Source of the DNA: Heliomicrobium gestii
Lineage (GTDB): Bacteria > Bacillota > Desulfitobacteriia > Heliobacteriales > Heliobacteriaceae
Direction: 5' to 3'
Length of the DNA: 64,000 nucleotides
Assembly (NCBI RefSeq): GCF_009877435.1
Contig: NZ_WXEX01000014.1
Location: forward strand, 48,244-112,243
Shown here: piece by piece, positions 19,037 through 28,352 of the stretch
Numbering within the stretch: position 1 is the first letter of the stretch
Layout of the letters: every line of letters begins with the position of its first letter
Program-made: the position numbers and the translations under genes
Notes under the pieces: generated by a model
What the model was told of the DNA's origin: nothing
The model's input: the letters and a program-made list of their open reading frames with translations, nothing else
The model's database searches: none

Positions 19037-19846
19037 CTAGTGGCTGTGCCGGACCATCTGCACGGGATGGCCATAGAGCAACGACAAGATTTCGGACTGG
19101 CGAGCTTTGAAACCGCTCACCTCGCCGTGGAAAAAGAGGCGGCGGTTCAGGCAGACAAGCTTGTTGACCCGTTCTGTCACAGCGCCGATGTCATGGGAAA
19201 CGATGACGATCGTCATCGCCGATTCGCGGTTCAACCGTTCCAGGAGGCCGTAAAACTGCTCCTCCTGCTCCATGTCGACACCGACTGTCGGTTCGTCCAA
19301 GAAGAGGATCTCCGGCTCACCGGCCAGCGCCTGGGCGATAAAAACCCGCTGTTGCTGACCGCCGGACAGGTTGCCGATCAACCGATCGGCAAAGCCGTCC
19401 ATCCCCACCGTTGCCAGCGATTGTTCGATGATCGCCCGGTCATCGCTGTTCATACGTCCGAAGAGCCCCTTGCGACCCAGCCGTCCGGCCGCGACGACCT
19501 CGCGGACGGTAGCGGGAAAGGCGTCGTTCAGGGCGGTCGCCTTTTGCGGCACATAACCGACTCGGCCCCACTGGCGAAATTGTGGCAGCGGCTCTCCCCA
19601 GAGCAAGACCTGTCCCTGTTCGGGCGTCAATAGACCGAGCAACAGACGCAGGAGCGTCGACTTTCCGGAGCCGTTGGGACCGATGATGCCGAGAAAGTCG
19701 CCCCGGAAGATGCTCAACTGGATGTCGCTCAAGGTCTGGTGTTGGCCATATCGAAAAGAGAGATTGCGGGCCTCAACGAGTAGGTTCGCGTCAGGTTGCC
19801 AAGGTTCGGTCGATCCTTGGCCAGCCCCTATTCTACGAAAAGACAG
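19037..19846 (-). CDS. znuC: Zinc/manganese ABC transporter ATPase (ZnuC type), inferred CTG start
   Basis: From the TTG at 19732 the protein would be 231 residues and lack the first beta strand of the ABC fold. Reading upstream in frame gives LLVEARNLSFRYGQHQ, the normal ABC start, and no ATG, GTG or TTG occurs before the stop upstream. A CTG at 19846 has GGGGG eight bases before it and gives 269 residues. The rest is typical: Walker A GPNGSGKST, signature LSGGQQQR, Walker B ILFLDEPT, and a His-containing switch VIVSHD. It powers the ZnuB permease. An alternative explanation for the missing ATG is a sequencing or real frameshift near 19850, where an out-of-frame ATG stops after six codons. 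Confidence 0.85.
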   Translation of the reverse strand: MSFRRIGAGQGSTEPWQPDANLLVEARNLSFRYGQHQTLSDIQLSIFRGDFLGIIGPNGSGKSTLLRLLLGLLTPEQGQVLLWGEPLPQFRQWGRVGYVPQKATALNDAFPATVREVVAAGRLGRKGLFGRMNSDDRAIIEQSLATVGMDGFADRLIGNLSGGQQQRVFIAQALAGEPEILFLDEPTVGVDMEQEEQFYGLLERLNRESAMTIVIVSHDIGAVTERVNKLVCLNRRLFFHGEVSGFKARQSEILSLLYGHPVQMVRHSH

Positions 19847-19906
19847 AGCCCATTCCCCCTTTCTATAGTCGGTTCAAAAAGCGGACATAAAAAGCAATCC
19901 GCGCTT

Positions 19907-19926
19907 AAATAGGATTATTCCTATTT
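19907..19926. promoter_or_regulatory. Candidate Zur/Fur operator upstream of znuC-znuB-zur
   Basis: AAATAGGA, TTAT, TCCTATTT: a perfect eight-base inverted repeat 61 bases before the inferred znuC start. Fur-family operators are AT-rich palindromes of this size. A weak promoter (TTGTCA, 18 bases, TACTCT) precedes it on the minus strand. Confidence 0.6.
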
Positions 19927-20037
19927 GCGTTTTAAGAGTACACCCATTCCGCTTCCTATGACAAGTCTCAATTTGTCCGAGATGTCTTTTATGCACCTTC
20001 CCATTTTTCCCCTTATCCAGCCGTCAATAAACAGGCA

Positions 20038-20079
20038 AGAGGCCGTGAAACCGAACTATGCGTCGGTCTCACGGCCTCT
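20038..20079 (-). terminator. Terminator at the end of the rbs operon
   Basis: Arms AGAGGCCGTGA and TCACGGCCTCT are perfect and extend inward with ACCG/CGGT pairs. The hairpin lies about 50 bases after rbsB. The tail TTGCCTGTTTATT is only partly U-rich. Confidence 0.75.
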
Positions 20080-20129
20080 CAGGAGTCAGTGAAGCGCTGG
20101 GCCACCGAAAGCAGTATTCTTGGTATCCC

Positions 20130-21071
20130 TTACTGCTTGGTGATCAGCTTCAGGGCCACGGGAATCTTGGACTCCACTTTTTCTTTTTTGACCACTTTTT
20201 CGGCGGTCTGCAGGCCCATCTCTCCGATCAGCTTGGGCTGTTGGGCGACAGTGGCCGACATCTTGCCATCCTGAACAGCCTTGACGGCGTCAGCGCCCCC
20301 GTCAAAGCCGACAAGGATCACGTTCTTCTTGGCCGCTTGCAGGGCTTGCAGCGCGCCGAGGGCCATCTCGTCGTTATGGCAGAAGACAGCTTGGATATCG
20401 GGCTGGCTCTGGAGGATGTTCTCCATAACGGTCATGCCCTTGGAGCGGTTGAAATCGGCAGGCTGCTTGGCTGCGACCTTGATGTCTTTTTCATTGTCGA
20501 TGAGGCTGTGGAAACCCTGGCCGCGGTCACGGGCGGCCGAGGTGCCGGCGATGCCTTCCAGTTCCGCCACCTTGCCTTTGCCGTTCAGCGATTTGACGAC
20601 GAAATCAGCCGCCAGCTTGCCGCCGGCCACGTTGTCCGAGGCGATGTGGGATACGACGTCACCGCCGCTGACACTGCGATCAAGGGTGACCACCGGTATG
20701 TTCGCTTTGTTGGCGTCTTTCACGGCAGTGACCAGGCCGTCGCTGTCGGTCGGGTTGAGGAGGATGATATCCACTTTCTGCTGGATCAGGTTCTCCACCT
20801 GGGAGACCTGCTTGGACGCGTCATCCTGGGCATCCATGACGACCAGTTTGGCGCCCATTTTATCGGCGGCGGCTTGCGCGCCGTCACGCATATCGACAAA
20901 GAAGGGGTTGTTCAGTGTCGAGAGAGCGATACCGACGGTCATCTGTTTGGCCGATTCGGCCGGTTTATCAGCCGGTTTGGCTGCTTCTTTGGAACCGCCG
21001 CAGCCAGCGAGCATGCCGACCATAACCAGAGAAGTGACGACGAGGGACGCTGCTTTCAGATACCGTTTCAT
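20130..21071 (-). CDS. rbsB: Ribose ABC transporter, substrate-binding lipoprotein
   Basis: 313 residues from ATG at 21071 (GGGAGGAAATCGC upstream). The signal peptide ends in a lipobox, MVGMLAGCGGS, so the mature protein is a lipoprotein anchored at Cys about 24. The type 1 periplasmic-binding fold follows, with GIALSTLNNPFFVDM, LLNPTDSDGLV, VVTLDRSVSGGDV and VFCHNDEMALGAL, the ribose/galactose-binding family signatures. It delivers ribose to RbsA/RbsC. As last gene of the operon it is separated from rbsC by 125 bases with no clear feature, where extra transcript processing could allow higher expression. Confidence 0.95.
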   Translation of the reverse strand: MKRYLKAASLVVTSLVMVGMLAGCGGSKEAAKPADKPAESAKQMTVGIALSTLNNPFFVDMRDGAQAAADKMGAKLVVMDAQDDASKQVSQVENLIQQKVDIILLNPTDSDGLVTAVKDANKANIPVVTLDRSVSGGDVVSHIASDNVAGGKLAADFVVKSLNGKGKVAELEGIAGTSAARDRGQGFHSLIDNEKDIKVAAKQPADFNRSKGMTVMENILQSQPDIQAVFCHNDEMALGALQALQAAKKNVILVGFDGGADAVKAVQDGKMSATVAQQPKLIGEMGLQTAEKVVKKEKVESKIPVALKLITKQ

Positions 21072-21196
21072 GCGATTTCCTCCCATTTCTTACACTCTTT
21101 CGCTTTTTGAAGCCTCTTAGCCGGAACAATCAACAGCGCTTTCTAAACCATTTCTCACATCTTCTCGGGAACTCCGATTACAACCCTTTTCGCTGC

Positions 21197-22138
21197 TCAC
21201 CCCCTTGCGGCGTTTCGCCGGTCTAACAGCACCGCGATCAGGATCACGATGCCTTTTACCGCCTGCTGGTAGAAGGAAGACACATTGAGTATGTTCAGGC
21301 CGTTGTCGAGAACCCCGATGATCAGGGCGCCGATCAGGGTCCCAAGCACGCCGCCTTGGCCCCCGGAGAGGCTGGTTCCACCGAGGACGACTGCCGCAAT
21401 GGCATCGAGTTCATAACCGGCGCCGGCTGTCGGCTGGGCCGACATGAGCCGCGAGGTCAGAATGGCGCCGGCAAGGCCGCACATGAGGCCGCTGACGGCG
21501 TAGACAAAGATCTTGCTGTAGGTCGACTTGATGCCGCTGAGGACGGCGGCTTCCTCATTGCCGCCGATGGCAAAGACACGGCGGCCCACGGTCATTCGGT
21601 TGAGGACAAACCATGCCAGAAAAACCATAACAGCGGTGATGACGACAGGCGTCGGAATGGGACCCAGATAGCCGCCGCCAAGGGCGTTGAAACCTTCCTC
21701 GACAGCGCGAACAGGACGTCCCTCCGTGTAGATGAGCGTGGCGCCCCGGAAGAGGGTCATCGTGCCCAAGGTGGCTACGAAGGGGGCGATGCGGCCATAG
21801 GCGATCAGCAGGCCGTTCAGGGCGCCGCCGGCGAGGCCGATCAGGCAGGCGTAGAGCAGGACAATTCCCGTGTCCATGCCGCTGGCCAGGGCGCCGGCGG
21901 CTAAAGCCCCGGCAAAAGCGAGGATCGAGCCGACAGAAAGGTCGATGCCGCCGGAGATGATCACAAAGGTCATGCCTACGGCGAGCAGGGTGTTGATGGA
22001 CACCTGCCGGGCGATATTGAGGATGTTGGAAGCTGAAAAAAAGCGATCCGACAAGAGGGTCAAGGCGATGCAGATGAGCGCCAAGCCGATCAGCGGCCCC
22101 ATCCCGTTTCGCCGGAGTTTTTGCAGCAGGTCTTTCAT
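21197..22138 (-). CDS. rbsC: Ribose ABC transporter permease
   Basis: 313 residues with eight or more hydrophobic segments. The family motif GGIDLSVGSILAFAGALAAG is near residue 63 and the EAA-like cytoplasmic loop GGNEEAAVLSGI near 193-205. RbsC is the homodimeric membrane channel for ribose. It overlaps the rbsA stop by four bases (ATGA), indicating translational coupling and equal production. Confidence 0.95.
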   Translation of the reverse strand: MKDLLQKLRRNGMGPLIGLALICIALTLLSDRFFSASNILNIARQVSINTLLAVGMTFVIISGGIDLSVGSILAFAGALAAGALASGMDTGIVLLYACLIGLAGGALNGLLIAYGRIAPFVATLGTMTLFRGATLIYTEGRPVRAVEEGFNALGGGYLGPIPTPVVITAVMVFLAWFVLNRMTVGRRVFAIGGNEEAAVLSGIKSTYSKIFVYAVSGLMCGLAGAILTSRLMSAQPTAGAGYELDAIAAVVLGGTSLSGGQGGVLGTLIGALIIGVLDNGLNILNVSSFYQQAVKGIVILIAVLLDRRNAARG

Positions 22139-23634
22139 TGTCCACCTCCTGTGGCGCAGCGCATGAAGGCTTCTTCGGTCACCGATTGCCCGGTGAAATG
22201 GCCGGTGATTCTGCCTTCGTACATGACATAGATGCGGTCGCTCATGCCCATCAGTTCCGGCAGATCCGACGAGATGAGCAGGATGCCGATGCCGCTGGCG
22301 GCCAATTCGTTGATCAACTGGTAGATCTCTACCTTGGCCCCCACATCGACGCCGCGCGTCGGCTCATCCAGGATCAACAGGCGCGGTTTCGTCTCCAGGC
22401 ATTTGCCGAAAACCACCTTCTGCTGGTTGCCGCCGCTCAGGTTGCGCACCGGCTGTTCCGTTGTGGCCGTCTTGATCTGCAGCGTCTTCACATAGCCGTC
22501 GACCATCCGGCGCTCCTCCGCTTGGTCGATCACGCCCAGGCGGGCCCGCCGGTCGAGCGTCGGCAGGGCCAGGTTCTCCTTCACACTGGCGAGCAGCACT
22601 AACCCTTCGTCCTTGCGATCCTCGGGCACCATGGCGACACCGTGGGCGATGGCTTCGGCGGGATGGTGAAAGAGCCCCGAGAAGTTTTCGCCGTTGCGGC
22701 CTTTCAGGCGCAGGCTCCCTGTCGCCCGATCGAGGCCGTAAACAGCCCGTCCCACCTCCGTCCGACCGGCCCCCATCAGGCCGCCGATGCCGACTACCTC
22801 GCCGGCGCGCACATGTAGGCTGACCCCTTTCAACCGGTCGTTTTGCAAACCTTCCGCTTCCAGAATCATCTCGCCCGGCGCCACAACCGCTTTGGGGAAG
22901 CGATCTTCCACCTGCCGGCCCACCATGAGGGACACCAACTCATCAATGGTCGTCTCTTGAATCGGCCGTGTGGCGATATAGGCGCCGTCGCGAAGAACAG
23001 TGACACGGTCGCAGATCGCGAAAAGCTCCTCCATGCGGTGGGAGATAAAAATGATCGATACACCCCGCCCAGATAGGGCGCGCATGATCGAAAAAAGCTT
23101 CTCTTTCTCCGTCTCGGTCAAAGCCGCCGTAGGTTCGTCCATGATCAGCAGCTTCGCTTCTTTCGAAAGGGCTTTCGCCACTTCAACCAGTTGTTTCTCA
23201 CCGACACTCAACTCATCGACAGGACGTGTAGGCGCCACCGCCAAACCGACCTGGTCGAGAAAGCGGCGCGACGCCTCCACCAACGCCGGCCAGAGGATCG
23301 TCCCCCAGCGGGTGAAGGGGCCTTCGTTGCCCAAAAAAATGTTCTCGGCAACGCTCAGCGGAGGGACGAGATTGAATTCCTGGTGGATCATGACGATCCC
23401 GAGCGCCTCCGCCTCCCGCGGCCCATGCACAGCCAGCGCTTTGCCGTCGAAGCGGATGTCCCCGCTGTCTTTGCGGTAGATGCCGGTGAGGATCTTCATC
23501 AACGTCGATTTACCGGCGCCGTTTTCCCCCAGCAACGCATGGATCTCTCCTTTTTCGACAGTGAAGTCTGCATCCTTGAGCACCTTGGCGCCGGGAAAGC
23601 TTTTATTGATTGACCGCATCTCTAACAGCGGCAT
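22135..23634 (-). CDS. rbsA: Ribose ABC transporter ATPase, two fused nucleotide-binding domains
   Basis: 499 residues from ATG at 23634, behind GGGAGGGATGGGAGC. An in-frame extension to 23703 overlaps rbsD and is rejected. Domain 1 has Walker A GENGAGKST (about 37), signature LSVGEKQL and Walker B LLIMDEPT. Domain 2 has the altered loop GLMGAGRTEV, signature LSGGNQQKV and LLILDEPTRGVDVGAK. This double ATPase form is normal for the monosaccharide (CUT2) class. It couples ATP use to ribose import through RbsC. Confidence 0.95.
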   Translation of the reverse strand: MPLLEMRSINKSFPGAKVLKDADFTVEKGEIHALLGENGAGKSTLMKILTGIYRKDSGDIRFDGKALAVHGPREAEALGIVMIHQEFNLVPPLSVAENIFLGNEGPFTRWGTILWPALVEASRRFLDQVGLAVAPTRPVDELSVGEKQLVEVAKALSKEAKLLIMDEPTAALTETEKEKLFSIMRALSGRGVSIIFISHRMEELFAICDRVTVLRDGAYIATRPIQETTIDELVSLMVGRQVEDRFPKAVVAPGEMILEAEGLQNDRLKGVSLHVRAGEVVGIGGLMGAGRTEVGRAVYGLDRATGSLRLKGRNGENFSGLFHHPAEAIAHGVAMVPEDRKDEGLVLLASVKENLALPTLDRRARLGVIDQAEERRMVDGYVKTLQIKTATTEQPVRNLSGGNQQKVVFGKCLETKPRLLILDEPTRGVDVGAKVEIYQLINELAASGIGILLISSDLPELMGMSDRIYVMYEGRITGHFTGQSVTEEAFMRCATGGGQ

Positions 23635-23654
23635 GCTCCCATCCCTCCCCGCCG

Positions 23655-24047
23655 TCAAAAGGCGACGCCGGCATAAAGGAGGATGTTGGCGTAAGGCGTC
23701 CACTCCCCTGTCCGGATGACAGCCCGGGCTTGACGACAGCGCGTCTTCAGCGACTCGTGGTTGACAAAGTGCAATTCGATGGGGGACAGACGTTCGGCAA
23801 GGGATTTGGCCAATTTTTCGTTCGGCTTCAGTTCCTCGGCGACAGTCGCGCTCTCCACCACCATCTCCGAAAGAATCGCCTCAAGGACCGGCAAAAAAGG
23901 CGGAACCCCATTGGTCACGGCCAGGTCGATACAGGGGACGCCCGGTGGGACCGGCAGGCCGCTGTCGCCCACCACCACCAGGTCGCCGTGACCGAGGCTG
24001 GCGATCAGGGCGGCCAGATCGCGATGCAAGATGCCCTGTTTTTTCAT
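23655..24047 (-). CDS. rbsD: D-ribose pyranase
   Basis: 130 residues, the normal length. The catalytic His20 lies in SLGHGD, and the C-terminus has the conserved [23 protein letters not shown] ending, whose Tyr and Asn bind the sugar. RbsD converts beta-pyranose ribose to the furanose form used by the kinase RbsK. The start overlaps the rbsK stop by four bases; rbsA begins 21 bases after its stop. Confidence 0.95.
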   Translation of the reverse strand: MKKQGILHRDLAALIASLGHGDLVVVGDSGLPVPPGVPCIDLAVTNGVPPFLPVLEAILSEMVVESATVAEELKPNEKLAKSLAERLSPIELHFVNHESLKTRCRQARAVIRTGEWTPYANILLYAGVAF

Positions 24048-24979
24048 CTTATTCCCTCCAAAAAGTGTTCGACCTCGTCTCTGCGCGGCAGCGATGTCTG
24101 GGCGCCCGCTTTGGTCACCGACAAGGCGGCGACAGCGCTGGCAAAGCGCAACGCTTCCTTAAGCGGTCGCCCTTCAGCCAGGGCGACGGCAAATCCGGCG
24201 ACAAAGGCGTCTCCGGCGGCTGTCGTGTCAACGACTGGGACTGAGAAGGCGGGGATGCGGTCCATCGTTCCTCCCGGTTCTCCCTCCGCCTCCACGACCC
24301 GATCGTTCCTGCGGAAAAGCACACCCTTCTCCCCCATCGTGACGACCAGCGATCCCGCCAGTTTCTCTTGCAGATCCGTAAAGTCGCGGGCCCGATCGCC
24401 GCCCAGCAAGGCCGCTTCATGCTCATTCGGCACGAGGTAGGCGATCCGGCGAAACCAGTCCTCCGGGAGCGATTGGGCCGGCGCTGGATTCAAGATCAAG
24501 GGTTTTTGCCACCGTTCCGCCATCTCAATCGCTTTCGCCACCGTCACGATGGGCGTTTCGAGTTGAATCACCACCACATCGGCGGCGGCAAAATCGTCGC
24601 CGCATTCCTCCAGGTCAGCTGGTTGCAGTTGGTCATTGGCGCCGGGGACGACGACGATCTGGTTGTTGCCCCGATCATCGACCGTGATCAACGCCACCCC
24701 GGTCGAACCGGGAACCTGTTTCACCCGTGCCGGTTCCAACCCGTTGTCCCGAAAATACTGCAGCATATCGCGGCCATAGGCATCATCGCCGACAGCGCCG
24801 ATAAAGGTCACCGCTGCGCCAAGGCGGCAAGCCGCCATGGCCTGATTGGCGCCTTTGCCGCCCGGCACGGTCGAAAAGCGCCTCCCCTTTACCGTCTCCC
24901 CCGCGTGGGGGATTCGTTCCGCATAGGCCACCAGATCGGCGTTGACACTGCCGATGACGAGCAGGCGCGGTCTTGTCAT
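24044..24979 (-). CDS. rbsK: Ribokinase
   Basis: 311 residues of the PfkB family. The N-terminal signature is [18 protein letters not shown] (about 38-55) and the C-terminal one is [18 protein letters not shown], where the Asp of AGDAF is the catalytic base. The monovalent-cation loop and NPAPAQSLP stretch are also in place. It phosphorylates ribose to ribose-5-phosphate for the pentose phosphate pathway. It is coupled by four-base overlaps to rbsR before and rbsD after. Confidence 0.95.
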   Translation of the reverse strand: MTRPRLLVIGSVNADLVAYAERIPHAGETVKGRRFSTVPGGKGANQAMAACRLGAAVTFIGAVGDDAYGRDMLQYFRDNGLEPARVKQVPGSTGVALITVDDRGNNQIVVVPGANDQLQPADLEECGDDFAAADVVVIQLETPIVTVAKAIEMAERWQKPLILNPAPAQSLPEDWFRRIAYLVPNEHEAALLGGDRARDFTDLQEKLAGSLVVTMGEKGVLFRRNDRVVEAEGEPGGTMDRIPAFSVPVVDTTAAGDAFVAGFAVALAEGRPLKEALRFASAVAALSVTKAGAQTSLPRRDEVEHFLEGIR

Positions 24980-25977
24980 GGTCCGTCCCTCCTGACAGAG
25001 GAATCCCCGATCGCCAAACGGGGCTCCAGTTCAATATGTTGAAAGCTCTCGTTTCCTTTGATCGTCTCCAACAGCAGTTGGACGGCCCGTTCCCCCATCT
25101 GGTAGGTAGGCTGGATGACCGTCGTCAAGCGCGGATGGACGTACCGGGTAAGGTCAATGCCGTCATAGCCGACGACAGCCATATCGGCTGGAGCGCACCG
25201 ATCGCTCTCCTGCAACTGCTCCAAGGCCCCGACAGCCATCATGTCATTGGCGCAAAAAACGGCCTCCGGCGGTTCTGTCAAGGCGAGCAACCGGGCCATG
25301 GCTTTTTTTCCTCCGCCGAGACGGTAATCGCCTTCGACGACCAGCGCCGGGTCGACAGGCAGGCCCGCCTCCGCCATCGTCCGGTGATAACCCTCCAAGC
25401 GCTGCCGCGCCGATATGGAGGAAGCCGGTCCGGCGATGTGGGCGATGCGGCGGTATCCCTGGACCAAGAGGTGTTTTGTCGCCAAGGCGGCCCCACCGAC
25501 ATTATTGGAACTGATCGAGTGGATATCGAGAGTGATCGTGCGATCGATCACAACCAGAGGCGGCAAGGATCGGCATTCCTCGGTCAGGCGCTCCTCCGTG
25601 AGCTTTGTGCTGACCAGAATGACGCCTTCGACGCACTGCTGGCGCAGGATGCCCAGGTACAGGGTTTCCTTTTCTAATTTCCAATCGGAGTTGCAGAGGA
25701 TCAGATTGTAACCGTGACGGTAGGCTTCGTCCTCGGCGCCCCGGGCAACCTCTGGAAAAAAGGGGTTCGTGATGTCAGGCAGGATCAAGCCGATCGTTCC
25801 CGACCTGCGCGTCACCAGGGTGCGAGCGATGCGGCTCGGCCGGTAATCAAGGGCTTCGACGGCAGCCAACACCCGCTCCCCCGTTTTGCTGTCCACATAG
25901 CCGCTGGCGTTGATGACCCGCGACACCGTCGATACAGATACGCCGGCCAAGGCAGCGACATCTTTGATCGTAGCCAT
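24976..25977 (-). CDS. rbsR: LacI-family repressor of the ribose operon
   Basis: 333 residues. The N-terminal helix-turn-helix is ATIKDVAALAGVSVSTVSR, then the hinge helix RPSRIARTL and a ribose-binding-like effector domain (GTIGLILPDITNPFF, VFCANDMMAVGAL, VVGYDGIDLTRYVHP). By position it is RbsR, repressing rbsRKDACB until ribose binds. It is the first gene of the operon. The operator is very likely the palindrome in the promoter at 26071-26100, which makes the regulator autoregulated. Confidence 0.94.
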   Translation of the reverse strand: MATIKDVAALAGVSVSTVSRVINASGYVDSKTGERVLAAVEALDYRPSRIARTLVTRRSGTIGLILPDITNPFFPEVARGAEDEAYRHGYNLILCNSDWKLEKETLYLGILRQQCVEGVILVSTKLTEERLTEECRSLPPLVVIDRTITLDIHSISSNNVGGAALATKHLLVQGYRRIAHIAGPASSISARQRLEGYHRTMAEAGLPVDPALVVEGDYRLGGGKKAMARLLALTEPPEAVFCANDMMAVGALEQLQESDRCAPADMAVVGYDGIDLTRYVHPRLTTVIQPTYQMGERAVQLLLETIKGNESFQHIELEPRLAIGDSSVRRDGP

Positions 25978-26070
25978 GGCGTCCCTCCGATCTTGCGGTC
26001 CGATTCTCTCTCTTCAACAGCGCGTCTTCACCGGTTATGCCGGCTGACAGATGGGGTATGTATCTGGGCG

Positions 26071-26100
26071 ATTCTATGTGGTAACGTTTCCACATGTTAA
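26071..26100 (-). promoter_or_regulatory. rbs promoter with operator filling the spacer
   Basis: Minus strand: TTAACA (26100-26095), an 18-base spacer, TAGAAT (26076-26071). The spacer (26077-26094) is itself the palindrome TGTGGAAACGTTACCACA, with one mismatched pair, of the LacI/GalR operator type centred on AACGTT. Its core also resembles a catabolite-responsive element with two mismatches, so RbsR, CcpA or both may bind. Confidence 0.8.
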
Positions 26101-26199
26101 TTCGCCGTTAATTTCTGAAGTCCTTTCCCGAAAAGCTCCCTTTAGAAAAAAATATCACGATCACAGCAATCCCCTTCCGCCCTTTATTTTCAAGGGCTC

Positions 26200-26228
26200 T
26201 TGACAGATCGCCGCTAACCCGTTACGAT
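26200..26228 (+). promoter_or_regulatory. Promoter of typA
   Basis: TTGACA (26200-26205), 17 spacer bases, TACGAT (26223-26228). The predicted start near 26235 precedes a hairpin with U-run in the leader. Confidence 0.75.
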
Positions 26229-26247
26229 CTACTATGGCGATATTTGC

Positions 26248-26274
26248 GGATGTCGAAAAGGGCATCCTTTTTTT
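26248..26274 (+). terminator. Attenuator-like hairpin in the typA leader
   Basis: GGATG, a ten-base loop, CATCC, then seven T residues, located between the promoter and the ribosome site of typA. The five-base stem is short, so the effect would be partial. Confidence 0.45.
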
Positions 26275-26298
26275 ATGAGATTTAGGAGGAATAATCGT

Positions 26299-28131
26299 TT
26301 GAAACGGACAGATCTGCGGAACATTGCCATCATCGCCCACGTCGACCATGGCAAGACAACCCTCGTCGACGGACTCCTGCGCCAGTCAGGCGTCTTCCGG
26401 GCCAATGAAGAGGTCCAAGACTGTGTCATGGACTCGAACGATCTGGAGCGGGAACGGGGCATCACCATCCTGGCCAAGAACACGGCCGTCTCCTACCAGG
26501 GCATCAAGATCAACATTGTCGACACGCCCGGCCACGCCGATTTCTCCGGCGAGGTGGAGCGCATCCTCTCCATGGTCGACGGCGCCATCCTGCTCGTCGA
26601 CAGCGCCGAGGGTGTCATGGCCCAAACCAAGTTCGTCCTGCGCAAAGCCTTGGAAGCAGGTCTCTGCCCCATCGTCGTCATCAACAAGATGGACCGCAAT
26701 GACGCCCGTCCCGAGGAAGTGCTCGACGAGATCCTGGAACTGTTCATCGAACTGGGCGCCGATGACGACCAGCTCGAATTCCCCGTCCTCTACGCCGTCG
26801 GCCGCTCCGGCTGGGCCAGCCTGAAAGCGGATGAGCCGGGAAGCACACTCGAGCCGTTGTTTAAAACGATTATTGAAAAAGTCCCCTGCCCGGAAGGTGA
26901 CGAGGAAGCCCCCGTGCAGTTGCTCGTGGCCGCCCTCGACTATGACAGCTATGTGGGACGCGTGGCCATCGGCCGCATCCGCCAGGGCAAGCTGCGGGCC
27001 GGCCAGCCGGTCTCTGTCTGCAAGCGCGACGGCGCCATCATCAAAGGCAAGCTGCTTAATGTCTACACCTACCAGGGCCTCAAACGGGTCGCCACAGAAG
27101 AAGCGACCGTCGGCGACATCATCTGCGTCACCGGCATCGAGAACGTCCATATCGGTGAGACCGTCTCTGATGCGGACAACCCCGCCCCCCTGCCGATCAT
27201 CAACGTCGATGAACCGACGCTGCAGATGACCTTCCAGACGAACACCAGCCCCTTTGCCGGCAAGGAGGGCGATTACGTCACCTCCCGCCACCTGCGGGCG
27301 CGCCTTTATAAAGAACTGGAGAAAAACGTGGCCCTGCGCGTGCAGGACACAGAAGACCCCGATGTCTTTCTCGTCTCGGGCCGGGGCGAACTGCACCTCT
27401 CCATCCTGATCGAAACGATGCGCCGTGAAGGCTACGAACTGGCCGTCTCGAAACCGCAGGTCATCTTGCGCAAAGACGAAGATGGCGTGGTCCTCGAACC
27501 GCTGGAGCACCTGACCATCGACGTGCCCGAAGAGTACATGGGCGTCGTCATGGAGAAGCTGGGCACCCGCCGCGCCGAGATGACCAACATGGTCAACAGC
27601 GGCAACGGCCAGGTCCGCATCGAGTTCGTCATCCCCGCCCGCGGGCTCATTGGCTACCGGACCGAGTTCCTGACAGACACGCGCGGCTTCGGCATCATGC
27701 ACCACCTCTTCCACGGCTATGGCGAGTACCGTGGCGAGATCCCGGGCCGCAGCCGCGGCGCCGCCGTCGCCCTCGAAACAGGCTCCACCACCGCCTACGC
27801 CCTCGGTTACCTGCAAGAGCGGATCCGCTTTTTCATCGCCCCCGGCGCCGATGTCTACCAGGGCATGATCGTCGGCGAAAACTCGCGGGAACAGGATATG
27901 GACATCAACGTCTGCAAAGCGAAACACTTGACCAACATGCGCGCTTCCGGCTCGGACGGCACCATCCGCCTCGAACCGCCGCGCACCCTCTCCCTGGAAG
28001 ACGCCTTGGAGTGGATCGACGACGATGAACTCGTCGAAGTGACGCCGAAAAACATCCGCCTGCGCAAGCGTATCATGGACATCAACCAGCGGGAGCGGGC
28101 GAAGAAGAACAAGGCGCTGGGGATCAACTAA
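26299..28131 (+). CDS. typA: TypA/BipA ribosome-associated GTPase
   Basis: 610 residues from TTG at 26299. The TAGGAGGA site lies inside the longer ORF that begins at 26275, so the TTG is the real start. G motifs: AHVDHGKTT (about 12-20), DTPGHADF (about 75) and [10 protein letters not shown] (about 130). The C-terminal TypA-specific part has [16 protein letters not shown] and [17 protein letters not shown]. BipA is a translational GTPase that assists 50S assembly, mostly under stress or cold. It is a single-gene unit with its own promoter and a strong terminator. Confidence 0.96.
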   Translation: MKRTDLRNIAIIAHVDHGKTTLVDGLLRQSGVFRANEEVQDCVMDSNDLERERGITILAKNTAVSYQGIKINIVDTPGHADFSGEVERILSMVDGAILLVDSAEGVMAQTKFVLRKALEAGLCPIVVINKMDRNDARPEEVLDEILELFIELGADDDQLEFPVLYAVGRSGWASLKADEPGSTLEPLFKTIIEKVPCPEGDEEAPVQLLVAALDYDSYVGRVAIGRIRQGKLRAGQPVSVCKRDGAIIKGKLLNVYTYQGLKRVATEEATVGDIICVTGIENVHIGETVSDADNPAPLPIINVDEPTLQMTFQTNTSPFAGKEGDYVTSRHLRARLYKELEKNVALRVQDTEDPDVFLVSGRGELHLSILIETMRREGYELAVSKPQVILRKDEDGVVLEPLEHLTIDVPEEYMGVVMEKLGTRRAEMTNMVNSGNGQVRIEFVIPARGLIGYRTEFLTDTRGFGIMHHLFHGYGEYRGEIPGRSRGAAVALETGSTTAYALGYLQERIRFFIAPGADVYQGMIVGENSREQDMDINVCKAKHLTNMRASGSDGTIRLEPPRTLSLEDALEWIDDDELVEVTPKNIRLRKRIMDINQRERAKKNKALGIN

Positions 28132-28166
28132 GGTTAGGAACGCCTTGAAAAAACAGTGACTTTGAT

Positions 28167-28210
28167 CAAGCCCTTGGGTCGGCTGCGCCGGTCTGAGGGC
28201 TTGCTTTTTT
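28167..28210 (+). terminator. Terminator after typA
   Basis: CAAGCCCT...CGGC, loop TGC, GCCG...AGGGCTTG, then CTTTTTT. Strong stem and U-run 35 bases past the stop. Confidence 0.9.
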
Positions 28211-28215
28211 CTCGC

Positions 28216-28244
28216 TTGGGAAATTCAGACGGAGCGGTTACAAT
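28216..28244 (+). promoter_or_regulatory. Probable promoter of rarA
   Basis: TTGGGA (28216-28221), 17 spacer bases, TACAAT (28239-28244). It leaves a leader of about 100 bases before rarA, in which I see no other structure. Confidence 0.55.
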
Positions 28245-28352
28245 AGAGTGTAGAGAACATATGTTGCCTATCCCGATCGTCGTTACAACCTCCCAGGCGT
28301 GGCGTCTGCCTCCACTCGCCCTTTCCGCAACTTTCCGTAAGGAGTTGTTCCG

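Noticed and set aside
26386..27927. 513-codon open frame opposite typA
   Set aside because: Antisense shadow of a GC-rich gene; typA is certain by its G motifs and full length.
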